NCBI GenBank assembly: GCA_031284645.1
Contig: JAITXS010000191.1
Location: forward strand, 1-18,732
DNA length: 18,732 nucleotides
Origin: Spirochaetaceae bacterium
GTDB taxonomy: Bacteria > Spirochaetota > Spirochaetia > Treponematales > Breznakiellaceae
Reading direction: 5' to 3'
The notes beneath the pieces were generated by a model. The model was not told the DNA's origin. It made no database searches and saw nothing but the letters and a program-made list of their open reading frames with translations. A program made the position numbers and the translations under genes. Shown here one piece after another: positions 6,967-14,227 of this stretch. Every line of letters starts with the position of its first letter. Within the stretch, counting starts at the first letter, position 1.

Positions 6967-7167
6967 ATGCCTAAAATGAAAACAAGGAAAAGCGCCGCAA
7001 AACGTTTTTCCTTTACCGGAACGGGGAAGGTTAAATATAAAAAACAGAATCTTCGCCACATTCTTACAAAAAAGACGGCCAAACGCAAGAGGAATCTTCG
7101 TCATACAGGGATTTTAGCATCGGTAAATGTGCCGGTGGTCAGAAAAAAACTCTTGCCTTACGGATGA
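6967..7167 (+). CDS. rpmI: 50S ribosomal protein L35
   Basis: A 66-residue, very basic protein of the large subunit with the family opening MPKMKTRKSAAKRFSFTGTG and the basic core QNLRHILTKKTAKRKRNLR. AGGAG precedes ATG 6967 with proper spacing. It lies between infC (144-base gap without a visible hairpin) and rplT (200-base gap with a strong stem-loop), the canonical order. The long gaps are unusual for this operon and leave room for autoregulatory RNA structure. Confidence 0.97.
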   Translation: MPKMKTRKSAAKRFSFTGTGKVKYKKQNLRHILTKKTAKRKRNLRHTGILASVNVPVVRKKLLPYG

Positions 7168-7194
7168 TGAGTATACTTTTTTGTGGCATTGCAG

Positions 7195-7227
7195 GATTTT
7201 CTCTTCGCGGGGTGCGAAGAGAAAATC
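7195..7227 (+). promoter_or_regulatory. Perfect 14-bp stem-loop in the rpmI-rplT gap
   Basis: GATTTTCTCTTCGC (7195-7208) pairs perfectly with GCGAAGAGAAAATC (7214-7227) around loop GGGGT. No T-run follows on the plus strand, so it is not a standard terminator. It may be a processing site, mRNA stabiliser or part of a control element. A smaller hairpin AGGGG/CCCCT follows at 7259-7278, and a palindrome TTACAATTTGTAA sits just before the rplT ribosome site. Confidence 0.7.
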
Positions 7228-7367
7228 GGGATCCGGTATAAGCGAAACTGAAGGCTTTAGGGGTAAATAGCTTCCCCTTCCCTATCCGCCCGAGCAATGA
7301 TCGAGTTTATGGTTGACCATGTCAGCCAGAATTACAATTTGTAAATTATGATTTTAAGGAGAAAGAT

Positions 7368-7727
7368 ATGTCAAGAGCTGTTGACGGTTCTAAAAGAAAA
7401 GAACATAGAAAAAAAATTCTAAAACAGGCGAAGGGCTACTGGGGACGCCGCCATTCAAACTACAAGACCGCAAAAGATGCGGTTGCCAAGGCCCTGTTTT
7501 ATGCTTACCGTGATCGCCGAGACCGTAAAGCGGATTTCCGTAAGATTTGGATTATCAGAATTAATGCGGCAAGCCGCGAACTTGGACTTTCCTATTCGCG
7601 TTTGATTGCCGGTCTTAGTAAAGCAGGAATTGAGATTAACAGAAAAGCGCTTGCCATTCTTGCTATCGAAGATGCCGAAGCGTTCAAGCTTGTCGCGGAG
7701 AAAGCAAAACACGCATTGGGGGCATAA
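7368..7727 (+). CDS. rplT: 50S ribosomal protein L20
   Basis: Assembles early onto 23S rRNA. The 119 residues fit the family. The basic N-terminal arm carries SRAVDGSKRKEHRKKILKQA and GYWGRRHSNYKTAKDAV, and the globular C-terminal domain has FRKIWIIRINAASRELGLSY and the AGLSKAGIEINRKALA signature. AAGGAG lies 7-8 bases before ATG 7368. L20 is the known autorepressor of infC-rpmI-rplT operons in Escherichia coli and Bacillus, so the structured gap upstream may be its target; that is inference. The stop is followed directly by the ATG of the next gene. Confidence 0.97.
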   Translation: MSRAVDGSKRKEHRKKILKQAKGYWGRRHSNYKTAKDAVAKALFYAYRDRRDRKADFRKIWIIRINAASRELGLSYSRLIAGLSKAGIEINRKALAILAIEDAEAFKLVAEKAKHALGA

Positions 7728-8138
7728 ATGATATCCATTGGACAAATCCGGCTTTTAGAGTCACGGGTAATCAAGGCCATTGAATATGTCGATCGAGTCA
7801 CAGAAGAGAATACCTTATTAAAAAACAAGCTGGATTCTTGCCAAAAAAGAATTGACGAACTGGAAGTGAATATTCAACGTTTCAAAGAAGATCAAGGTAA
7901 GATTGAGGAAGGTATCATTTCTGCACTTGATCGCCTTAACCAATTTGAAGATGATATGGATAAAGGCATTTCCATGGCAAAAGCTGACGCGCAAATAGTT
8001 CCACAGAGGGAAGAAACAGTGCCTGTGGATCATCAAAGTGAATCGGAAATTGAAGTTGAGGAAAAAACCGAGATTTTTGTGCCTGAGGATGCGATTGAGC
8101 CAACGCAAAGCGATTCACCGGAGCTTGGTATTTTTTAA
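7728..8138 (+). CDS. Coiled-coil protein, ZapB-like, possible cell division factor
   Basis: 136 residues. Residues about 5-75 are a continuous predicted coiled coil rich in E, K, N and L (RLLESRVIKAIEYVDRVTEE onward). Residues 85-136 are an acidic disordered tail with many E, P and S. It starts on the base after the rplT stop, and zapA follows three bases after its own stop, so it is translationally coupled to both. The coiled-coil start and the zapA neighbour suggest a ZapB-like partner of the FtsZ ring. That function is inferred from context; coiled coils alone are not specific. Confidence 0.6.
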   Translation: MISIGQIRLLESRVIKAIEYVDRVTEENTLLKNKLDSCQKRIDELEVNIQRFKEDQGKIEEGIISALDRLNQFEDDMDKGISMAKADAQIVPQREETVPVDHQSESEIEVEEKTEIFVPEDAIEPTQSDSPELGIF

Positions 8139-8141
8139 GGT

Positions 8142-8480
8142 ATGGCAGAATCCGCTGTCCTTCGTGTTGATTTGCTGGGGACATCTTTTTCCTTGACCGT
8201 TGAAGGAGATCAGTCCTACCTCCAGGCTATTTACGGTCGTTACCGTACCTTGCTTGAAAATACAAAAAAAAATACCGGAGTTGAAGATCCGCTTAAACTT
8301 GCTATTTTAACCGGCTTGCAGCTTTGTGATGATGTTGAAAAGTTACGCTCATGGAAAAATAGTGACACAGCCACTCTTGAATCCATGCAGACAGAAAAAT
8401 GCCTTCTGGATTTAATTGAAAAAATAGAAAAAGCGCTTCCCCTTGATGAAACTCTTGTTCCCGGTATTCAGGGGCAATAA
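8142..8480 (+). CDS. zapA: Cell division protein ZapA
   Basis: 112 residues. ZapA-type proteins bind FtsZ and bundle protofilaments at midcell. The N-terminal domain VLRVDLLGTSFSLTVEGD matches the family pattern (xVxIxGxxYxLxxxxD), followed by YLQAIYGRYRTLLENT and the helix KLAILTGLQLCDDVEKL where the family has a conserved A-L-N-x-A-D/E segment. The C-terminal helix would form the coiled-coil dimer. It overlaps nothing, starts three bases after the coiled-coil gene, and is followed by the mannose-6-phosphate isomerase start one base after its stop. Confidence 0.8.
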   Translation: MAESAVLRVDLLGTSFSLTVEGDQSYLQAIYGRYRTLLENTKKNTGVEDPLKLAILTGLQLCDDVEKLRSWKNSDTATLESMQTEKCLLDLIEKIEKALPLDETLVPGIQGQ

Positions 8481-8481
8481 T

Positions 8482-9759
8482 ATGAATGCTATCTATTTGT
8501 TAAAAAACGAAATCAAACATTATGACTGGGGTTCGACTGCATGGATACCTGAATTATTAGACCAAAGCAACGAAAAAGGCGAGCCTTATGCCGAGCTTTG
8601 GATGGGAGTACATCCTTCAGGTATGTCTCTTGCCGATGGCAGAGATTCTACTATCGCATTAAAAACATTAATTGAGAGCAATAAACAATTTTTTTTAGGC
8701 CGGCAGGTTAAAAATAAATTCAACGGTTTACCGTATTTATTTAAACTGCTTGCAGCCGAAAAGCCGCTTTCCATACAGGCCCATCCGAACCTTGAGCAGG
8801 CAAAGCGGGGTTTTGAGAGGGAAAACGAGCGCGCTATGACGCTTGATAATCCATCGCGTAACTACAAAGATGCAAATCATAAACCGGAGATTATATGCGC
8901 GTTAAGTCCTTTCCGCGCTATGTGTGGTTTTCGAACAATACCGGATATTATTTCACTCTTAAAAAAATTCAATTGTCCGGTAGTTTTGCCTTTAATCAAG
9001 ATATTCGATACCGATAAGAATACCAATGCTCAATCAGAGAGTTCAGCAGGCAGAAGCATTGGGGATTCTGAAAATCTCTACAAACGTTTTTTAACAAAGC
9101 TTTTCTCACTATCTCTTGATGATCGAAACAAGATATCAGATTATATCAAAAATCACAGCATCGCTCTTAAAGAACAAGCGCCCGAATTCAATCGGGAATG
9201 GGATATGCTCGTTCTTTTTAACCGGTACTATGACTCTGATCCGGCAGTGCTGTCACCGCTCTATCTGAATGTGCTTGACCTGAAGCCCGGCGAATCTGTT
9301 TTCCTTCCGGCGGGTGTTTTACACGCATATATCTCCGGTTTCGGCGTTGAGTTAATGGCGAACTCGGATAATGTGCTGCGCGGCGGTCTTACTCATAAAT
9401 ATATCGATAGCACTGAATTGCTTTCGATTTTGAATTTGGAACCTTTTTTACCGCGAATATTCAAACCGAATAACGACAGCTATTTTGAATATCCGACTGA
9501 GGCTTCCGAATTTTCTCTTGTGTGTATGAAAAGCGATGAACGATCAATCGAAAAAAAATGTGATATAGCAGGCCCCACAATAATCATTGTTGTTGAGGGG
9601 GAGCTTGTGATTCGATTTAAAAACGGGGAAGACCCGCTTAAAGTAAAAAAAGGCCGGAGTATATTTATTGCGGCGGAATTAAATCGGGATGACTTTTCTT
9701 TAACGGGGTCTTATACATTTTATGCAGCGCATTGTGTTTGCCCCCAAAATGAGGGGTGA
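8482..9759 (+). CDS. manA: Mannose-6-phosphate isomerase, class I
   Basis: A zinc enzyme that interconverts mannose-6-phosphate and fructose-6-phosphate, either for mannose use or for GDP-mannose supply. The 425 residues match type I PMI. The zinc ligands are visible: Q99 and H101 in SIQAHPN, E136 in NHKPEIICALSPF, and H281 in PAGVLHAY. ELMANSDNVLRGGLTHKYID carries the conserved active-site arginine. ATG 8482 is chosen because the preceding in-frame start (8443) would overlap zapA and the family begins at about this point; AGGGG lies upstream. Cotranscription with the division genes is likely from the one-base gap. Confidence 0.95.
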   Translation: MNAIYLLKNEIKHYDWGSTAWIPELLDQSNEKGEPYAELWMGVHPSGMSLADGRDSTIALKTLIESNKQFFLGRQVKNKFNGLPYLFKLLAAEKPLSIQAHPNLEQAKRGFERENERAMTLDNPSRNYKDANHKPEIICALSPFRAMCGFRTIPDIISLLKKFNCPVVLPLIKIFDTDKNTNAQSESSAGRSIGDSENLYKRFLTKLFSLSLDDRNKISDYIKNHSIALKEQAPEFNREWDMLVLFNRYYDSDPAVLSPLYLNVLDLKPGESVFLPAGVLHAYISGFGVELMANSDNVLRGGLTHKYIDSTELLSILNLEPFLPRIFKPNNDSYFEYPTEASEFSLVCMKSDERSIEKKCDIAGPTIIIVVEGELVIRFKNGEDPLKVKKGRSIFIAAELNRDDFSLTGSYTFYAAHCVCPQNEG

Positions 9760-9776
9760 CTGTGGGTCTGAACTTT

Positions 9777-9832
9777 GGGGTAGAGGAATTGCTGATAATT
9801 CCAATACCCTATTATCCCGAACCTTAAACCCT
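9777..9832 (-). repeat. Dispersed intergenic repeat, copy 1
   Basis: Read on the minus strand it contains GGGATAATAGGGTAT, an ATCAGCAATTCC segment and CCTCTACC. The same order occurs on the plus strand at 12672-12720 with small gaps. The short hairpin GGAATT-ATCAGC-AATTCC (9785-9802) lies inside. Both copies are intergenic, which suggests a REP-like family in this genome. Confidence 0.6.
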
Positions 9833-9883
9833 TCTTTAATAAGAATCGCTGTTGCTTTGCCCGGATCAGATCAAAACGTTCAC

Positions 9884-9911
9884 TTGATTTTTTCAAAAAA
9901 TATAGTATAAT
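9884..9911 (+). promoter_or_regulatory. Promoter of the ferredoxin gene
   Basis: TTGATT (9884-9889) and a perfect TATAAT (9906-9911) are separated by 16 bases. The ferredoxin ATG is 37 bases beyond the -10 box. Confidence 0.7.
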
Positions 9912-9948
9912 TCGGAGTATATCATTTTTGTATTTAAGGAGAGAAGTT

Positions 9949-10119
9949 ATGGCGTATAAAATTACCGAGGAATGTGTAAATTGCGGTGCGTGTGAAAGTC
10001 AATGCCCAAGTGAGGCGATTTCCGAAAAAGACGGTACCCGTTGGATTGACCCCGAAAAATGCGTTGATTGCGGCAGCTGTGTTGATGAATGTCCGGTCGG
10101 CGCTATTATCGCGGCATAA
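9949..10119 (+). CDS. 2[4Fe-4S] ferredoxin (clostridial type)
   Basis: A 56-residue electron carrier with two [4Fe-4S] motifs: C9, C12, C15 and C19 in CVNCGACESQCP, and C38, C41, C44 and C48 in CVDCGSCVDECP. Each ends in CP as in clostridial ferredoxins. It would serve low-potential reactions such as pyruvate:ferredoxin oxidoreductase or hydrogenase in an anaerobe. ATG 9949 follows AAGGAGA at ideal spacing; an upstream in-frame start at 9928 has no ribosome site and would add seven unrelated residues. It has its own promoter. Confidence 0.96.
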   Translation: MAYKITEECVNCGACESQCPSEAISEKDGTRWIDPEKCVDCGSCVDECPVGAIIAA

Positions 10120-10142
10120 ACCATACGTACGCATTTCATAAG

Positions 10143-11066
10143 ATGACCGGGGCACTTGTTCCGGTCGTTTTTTTGGTATTTTGTCTTTCGGCGGTCGCGC
10201 AAAGCAATGCGGAATTGCCGCTGATAAAACAGTTAAACCCGGACGATGTTTTATTCAAACAGTATATAGCCGATGTTGAGGCCGGACGTAAATCGGTTTT
10301 TTCCCGGTATCCTGCTAAAACAGCAGAAGACTTGGCACAAGAACTAAATATCTATACTTACAAGCCGGCACAAAATGACCAGCTCTTCCTTATTGCAGCT
10401 CGTTGTAATATCCCTTATGATAGCCTTGTCACGTTGAACCGCTGGGAAAGCAGGGATAGTATATCGACATCAAAACTCATGCTGATACCCTCAATTCCCG
10501 GTATTTTTATTCCTGAAAAAGCAGACTCGGATTTAGAGCGCCTCCTTGTCTCGCGCAGTGGTGCCGAGGGAGTATTGATTACTGTATATATAACGCCCGG
10601 GGAAAAAGAAAATTTCCGCTTTATCCCGGGGAGCAGCTTTACACCGAATGAACGTTTCTTTTTTTTAAACCCCGGTCTTTTCCGATTTCCCCTTAGATCT
10701 TATCATCTTACCAGCCCCTTCGGTATAAGGGTGAGCCCCATAAGTGGGCGAAGCACCTTGCATGGCGGCCTTGATCTCGCCGCCTCGCAAGGAAGCGATG
10801 TTTTTGCAGTCAGCGATGGTGTTGTAATCGAGACCGGCGCAAGTCCGGTCTATGGCAACTATATCATCATGAGCCATAAAGGAAACTGGACCAGCCTCTA
10901 CGGACACCTGTCTGCTGTTGAAGTGCGCTTGCGTCAAAATGTAAAATCGGGTATAATAATCGGAAAAGTAGGGAATACAGGGCAGTCAACAGGGCCTCAC
11001 CTGCATTTTGAACTAAGACAAAACGGAACACCACAAGACCCTGCACATTTATTACGACAACAATAA
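10143..11066 (+). CDS. Secreted M23-family metallopeptidase with LysM-like N-terminal region
   Basis: 307 residues. A signal peptide at 1-20 (LVPVVFLVFCLSAVAQ) sends it to the periplasm. Residues about 60-125 resemble a LysM module (QLFLIAARCNIPYDSLVTLN). The C-terminal M23/LytM domain is complete: zinc ligands H207 and D211 in LHGGLDLA, and H286-L-H288 in GPHLHFEL, plus YGHLSAV. It should cut or remodel peptidoglycan peptide cross-links; since all ligands are present it is likely active rather than an EnvC-like activator. ATG 10143 starts right at the signal peptide. An in-frame ATG at 10089 would overlap the ferredoxin and add 18 residues; neither has a strong ribosome site. It probably shares the ferredoxin transcript. 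Confidence 0.88.
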   Translation: MTGALVPVVFLVFCLSAVAQSNAELPLIKQLNPDDVLFKQYIADVEAGRKSVFSRYPAKTAEDLAQELNIYTYKPAQNDQLFLIAARCNIPYDSLVTLNRWESRDSISTSKLMLIPSIPGIFIPEKADSDLERLLVSRSGAEGVLITVYITPGEKENFRFIPGSSFTPNERFFFLNPGLFRFPLRSYHLTSPFGIRVSPISGRSTLHGGLDLAASQGSDVFAVSDGVVIETGASPVYGNYIIMSHKGNWTSLYGHLSAVEVRLRQNVKSGIIIGKVGNTGQSTGPHLHFELRQNGTPQDPAHLLRQQ

Positions 11067-11096
11067 ATGCCGTGGATTGTATCAGAGGGGGAGCAG

Positions 11097-12200
11097 ATGA
11101 GTATGTTTAGAGCCGCATTAGCTGTTAATCATAAGCGTGTCTCGGAGCCCGGTTCCCCCTGTCTCCGACCTCCCCGCCGTTCTGTGGTCGCTGCAACTTC
11201 CGCTGTCCCCCATCGTTTTCCCCGCGCCTTTTTTATTGTGCCAACAGCGTTTTTAATGCTGACAAACCCGCTTGATGCGGAAGATATCAATGTGCATATC
11301 GTTGATATTATTGATGTTTCAAAAGAAACAGTACAGGGAAATTCCGTGCAGTTAAGTTATAACGACGCAGTATCTATTACACTGGATCCGGATATACGAT
11401 TTATACAAGGTATCGAATTAGAATTAAACGCACCTCAGATTTTTTTGAATAATCAGGGAAGCCTTGCCGCAGTGATCTACTCAAAGCCTGATAAAACGCC
11501 GGTAAAAGGCAGCTCGGAATTATCTGTAACCCAGATCAATATGAATGCGCTTGAAAATAAGATCCAGACGATTTATAAGATACCGGTAAAAAAAAACCAT
11601 AATTTAAAGAGTACGCCTTATGCGATTGTGTTATCCTCTATTGTTGATCCGCAGAATTTCCCGGTTGTTTTTAGAATCATACCGATAATCCGGGAGATGA
11701 ATGAGGAACTGCGGAATATGCGCTTCCAGCTTACGGTAAAACCTATTTTAAGCAACGAGGGCGCGGTAAAAATAAATATCCGTTATCCGCCGACCTTGCA
11801 GAATAAACCATATACGACCCTGATTGATGATACAGTTATTGAACATCCCGAAGAGGAACGCTTCCTGAAAGAAGGTGAACATCATTTAATGCTTATCTCT
11901 AACGATTACCGGAATGAAAGCAGGCGCTTCATTCTTGAGCGCGGCAAGACAATGGAGATTAATCTTAGCTTGCAGGATTTAACGCCGCTTATCTTTTTTG
12001 AAACTCCGGATAACGCAAAAATATTTCTTGATAATATTGCTTTTTCTGCCTCGACAAATCCGAAACCCATTGAAGCCGGTCCCCATGAAATTAAGATTCA
12101 GGTAAGCGATTATACGATAATAAAGTCTGTTTATATACGCAAGGGTAAGACATACCGCATATCATTTACGGTTAATCTTGATGTATCCGAAGAAGATTAA
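11097..12200 (+). CDS. Envelope protein with C-terminal PEGA-like repeats
   Basis: 367 residues. A hydrophobic segment FFIVPTAFLMLTNPLDA (about 45-61) resembles a late signal sequence or anchor, preceded by an odd proline/arginine-rich leader. The exported part is beta-rich. The C-terminal 150 residues look like two surface PEGA-type modules (around 225-300 and 300-365, e.g. FFETPDNAKIFLDNI and GPHEIKIQVSDY). ATG 11097 is preferred because GGGGGAG lies five bases upstream. An in-frame ATG at 11067 touches the M23 gene stop and lacks a ribosome site. Placed directly after the M23 peptidase, it may act with it in the periplasm. Exact function unknown. Confidence 0.7.
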   Translation: MSMFRAALAVNHKRVSEPGSPCLRPPRRSVVAATSAVPHRFPRAFFIVPTAFLMLTNPLDAEDINVHIVDIIDVSKETVQGNSVQLSYNDAVSITLDPDIRFIQGIELELNAPQIFLNNQGSLAAVIYSKPDKTPVKGSSELSVTQINMNALENKIQTIYKIPVKKNHNLKSTPYAIVLSSIVDPQNFPVVFRIIPIIREMNEELRNMRFQLTVKPILSNEGAVKINIRYPPTLQNKPYTTLIDDTVIEHPEEERFLKEGEHHLMLISNDYRNESRRFILERGKTMEINLSLQDLTPLIFFETPDNAKIFLDNIAFSASTNPKPIEAGPHEIKIQVSDYTIIKSVYIRKGKTYRISFTVNLDVSEED

Positions 12201-12217
12201 AACGTTAATGATATATC

Positions 12218-12523
12218 TTATATTGCAACGCAGCACACACCTGCGATGATACACACGACACCGACTATTTTCATTATTCCGATTTTTTCATGCAGAAATT
12301 TATATGAAACAATCATTGTCCAAATATAGCAGCTTCCGCCAAGCGGAATAAGTACCGAATAGGCAACTCGTTGTAAAAGCCATATATTAAGAGCCGCAGA
12401 TATTACATATAAAATTCCGCCGAAATACAAAAATTTATTTTTCAATATACTTAAAACAGAAGCGCCGCCGGATGCTTTTTTTATGCAGAAACTCGCGCAC
12501 GCGGAAATAAATGCCATAAACAC
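12218..12523 (-). CDS. Small SMR/EamA-type membrane protein, possibly shortened at the N-terminus
   Basis: 101 residues, almost wholly hydrophobic, with four probable membrane segments: FMAFISACASFCI, FGGILYVISAALNIWLL, VLIPLGGSCYIWTMIVSYKF and IVGVVCIIAGVCCVAI. The loop LHEKIGIMKIVGV matches the EamA/SMR family (compare ArnE/ArnF and EmrE-like proteins), which move small hydrophobic or lipid-linked substrates. The first membrane segment is shorter than usual. Upstream sequence is a repeat-rich stretch with no ribosome site ahead of the GTG start at 12523, so the 5' end may have been replaced. It converges with the PEGA gene. Substrate unknown. Confidence 0.65.
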   Translation of the reverse strand: MFMAFISACASFCIKKASGGASVLSILKNKFLYFGGILYVISAALNIWLLQRVAYSVLIPLGGSCYIWTMIVSYKFLHEKIGIMKIVGVVCIIAGVCCVAI

Positions 12524-12531
12524 GTCGTGGG

Positions 12532-12660
12532 GGTGGCGGAGGCCACCGCAATGAAGTGAGCAAAGCGAACGAGTGAGGAGGCCGGAGCCAGGGGGAGCAG
12601 TAAAAATAAAATTTTTATTATGCTGTTTTTACTTTTACTATTGAAAGATCTGCTCCCCCT
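12532..12660. repeat. Hairpin and inverted repeat cluster between the SMR gene and the sulfur operon
   Basis: GGTGGC (12532-12537) pairs with GCCACC (12542-12547) around GGAG. AGGGGGAGCAG (12590-12600) is exactly inverted at CTGCTCCCCCT (12650-12660), with an AT-rich inner region that also folds on itself. No gene is visible in 12524-12751. The stretch also holds copy 2 of the dispersed repeat. The long inverted repeat could stop transcripts leaving the sulfur operon on the minus strand. Confidence 0.6.
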
Positions 12661-12671
12661 TAAAATGGGCT

Positions 12672-12720
12672 TAGGGATAAAAGGGGCAATAGGGTATGGC
12701 TCTGATAGCAATCCTCTACC
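12672..12720 (+). repeat. Dispersed intergenic repeat, copy 2
   Basis: GGGATAAAAGGGG, ATAGGGTATGG, GATAGCAAT and CCTCTACC occur in the same order as in the reverse complement of 9777-9832. The copies differ by short indels. An imperfect inverted partner, ATAACCCTAT, follows about 25 bases after the first ATAGGGTAT element. Confidence 0.55.
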
Positions 12721-12751
12721 TGCTGCTCATAACCCTATCCCGCCGGATGTC

Positions 12752-14227
12752 TTAACGTCCAATTTCATATAAGGCCCGTGTGAGAGCTTCAATCTCTTCC
12801 GGTGTGTTATAAAATGCTATTGACGGGCGTACTGTTCCTTCAAGGCCGAAAAAGCGATGGGCTGGTTGGGCGCAGTGGTGACCGGCGCGGACGGCGATGC
12901 CCTTCGAGTTGAGATAACGACCGACTTCTTCATTGGAATGTCCGTCGAGTACAAATGACAAAACGCTTGCCTTCTCTGCTGCTGTTCCGATCAGGGTGAG
13001 GCCGGGAATCTTTGCAAGTTCTGTCATACCGTATTGCAGGAGGCTATGTTCCCAGATGCTGATATTTTCCATACCGATCTCATTGACATAGTCTAAGGCA
13101 GCGCCAAGGCCAATGGCGTCGGCAATGTTACCGGTACCGGCCTCAAATTTATTCGGCGGTTTTTGGTAGAGTGTGCGTTCAAAAGTTACATCGGCTATCA
13201 TATTGCCGCCGCCCTGATACGGACGGGCTGCTTCCAGCAGTTCGCGTTTTGCGTATAAAACGCCGATTCCGGTAGGGCCAAAAATCTTGTGACCGGAAAA
13301 CACAAAAAAATCAGCGTCAAGGCTGCTCATGTTGACGGGTATATGAGAGACTGCTTGTGCTCCGTCTATCATGATTTTTACTCCGTGTTTGTGGGCTATC
13401 TGCGTCATCTCCTCGACCGGGGTAATCGTTCCAAGTGCATTTGAAACATAGCTTGCCGATACAAACTTGGTGTGTCTGTTAAACAGCCGCTCGTATTCAC
13501 TTATTATGATTTGTCCTGTTTGATCAATCGGCGCAACGCGGATGAGGGCGCCGGTTTCCTGTGCGATAAGCTGCCAGGGTACGATATTCGCATGATGTTC
13601 CAGTACGGTAAGAATTATCTCATCACCCGGCTGTAAATACTGTTTAACGTAGGCATGAGCGGCAAGGTTGACAGCTTCGGTCGTACCGCGCGTATACACG
13701 ATGGTATCCGGTGACGGCGCGCCGATGAAACGGGCTGTTTTTGAGCGGGCAGCTTCATAGGCATCGGTAGCCCGTGCGGCCAATTCATGAGCGCCCCGGT
13801 GTATATTGGAATTCTCGTGTTCATAAAAATAGACCAGACGCTCAATGACCTGCCGGGGACGCTGAGTTGTGGCTGCGTTGTCAAGCCAGATAAGATCCTT
13901 CCCGTTTATCTTTTCAGTGAGGATGGGAAAGTCTTTCCGTATTGAGTTGAGGTCGCGGGAACCGACAAAAGATGTACTTTGTTTGCGCGAAAAACTCGGA
14001 GGGAGGAACGCGTTGTTTTTATACCCGGTGTTTCCCCGTTCATCATCTGTGCTGTCCTTTGCCAATACGACCGGCGAATACAGATTCGCGCCGGTTGCCG
14101 CTTCCCTGCTCCGCGTCTTGCTGTTCGCAGAAAATTCGGGGAAACAGTTCTGTGCTAAAAACGACAGTTCCTCCGCATCCGGCAAGCCCCACGCCGAAGG
14201 CTCACTGCGGAGGCTAGTTGTAATCAT
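12752..14227 (-). CDS. Cysteine desulfurase (SufS/NifS-like) with N-terminal encapsulin cargo domain
   Basis: A PLP enzyme that takes sulfur from cysteine as a persulfide, leaving alanine. Of 491 residues, about 91-490 are a class II SufS-type desulfurase: DNAATTQRP (117-125), HRGAHELAARAT, LEHHANIVPW (209-218), DGAQAVSH (288-295), PLP lysine K314 in SGHKIFGPTG, and catalytic C452 in RAGHHCAQPAH. Residues 1-90 are unlike SufS: low complexity, rich in S, N, P and charge, with a short conserved-looking patch LPDAEELSFLAQNCFPEF (15-32). Family 2A encapsulins are known to load a desulfurase through such a disordered N-terminus, and the shell gene lies directly upstream. ATG 14227 follows GGTGA and overlaps the encapsulin end by 14 bases; the longer frame to 14278 would overlap by 65. 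Last gene of the operon. Confidence 0.93.
   Translation of the reverse strand: MITTSLRSEPSAWGLPDAEELSFLAQNCFPEFSANSKTRSREAATGANLYSPVVLAKDSTDDERGNTGYKNNAFLPPSFSRKQSTSFVGSRDLNSIRKDFPILTEKINGKDLIWLDNAATTQRPRQVIERLVYFYEHENSNIHRGAHELAARATDAYEAARSKTARFIGAPSPDTIVYTRGTTEAVNLAAHAYVKQYLQPGDEIILTVLEHHANIVPWQLIAQETGALIRVAPIDQTGQIIISEYERLFNRHTKFVSASYVSNALGTITPVEEMTQIAHKHGVKIMIDGAQAVSHIPVNMSSLDADFFVFSGHKIFGPTGIGVLYAKRELLEAARPYQGGGNMIADVTFERTLYQKPPNKFEAGTGNIADAIGLGAALDYVNEIGMENISIWEHSLLQYGMTELAKIPGLTLIGTAAEKASVLSFVLDGHSNEEVGRYLNSKGIAVRAGHHCAQPAHRFFGLEGTVRPSIAFYNTPEEIEALTRALYEIGR

Noticed and set aside
7195..7227. rpmI-rplT stem-loop as an intrinsic terminator
   Set aside because: No T-run follows the stem on the transcribed strand and rplT lies directly downstream.
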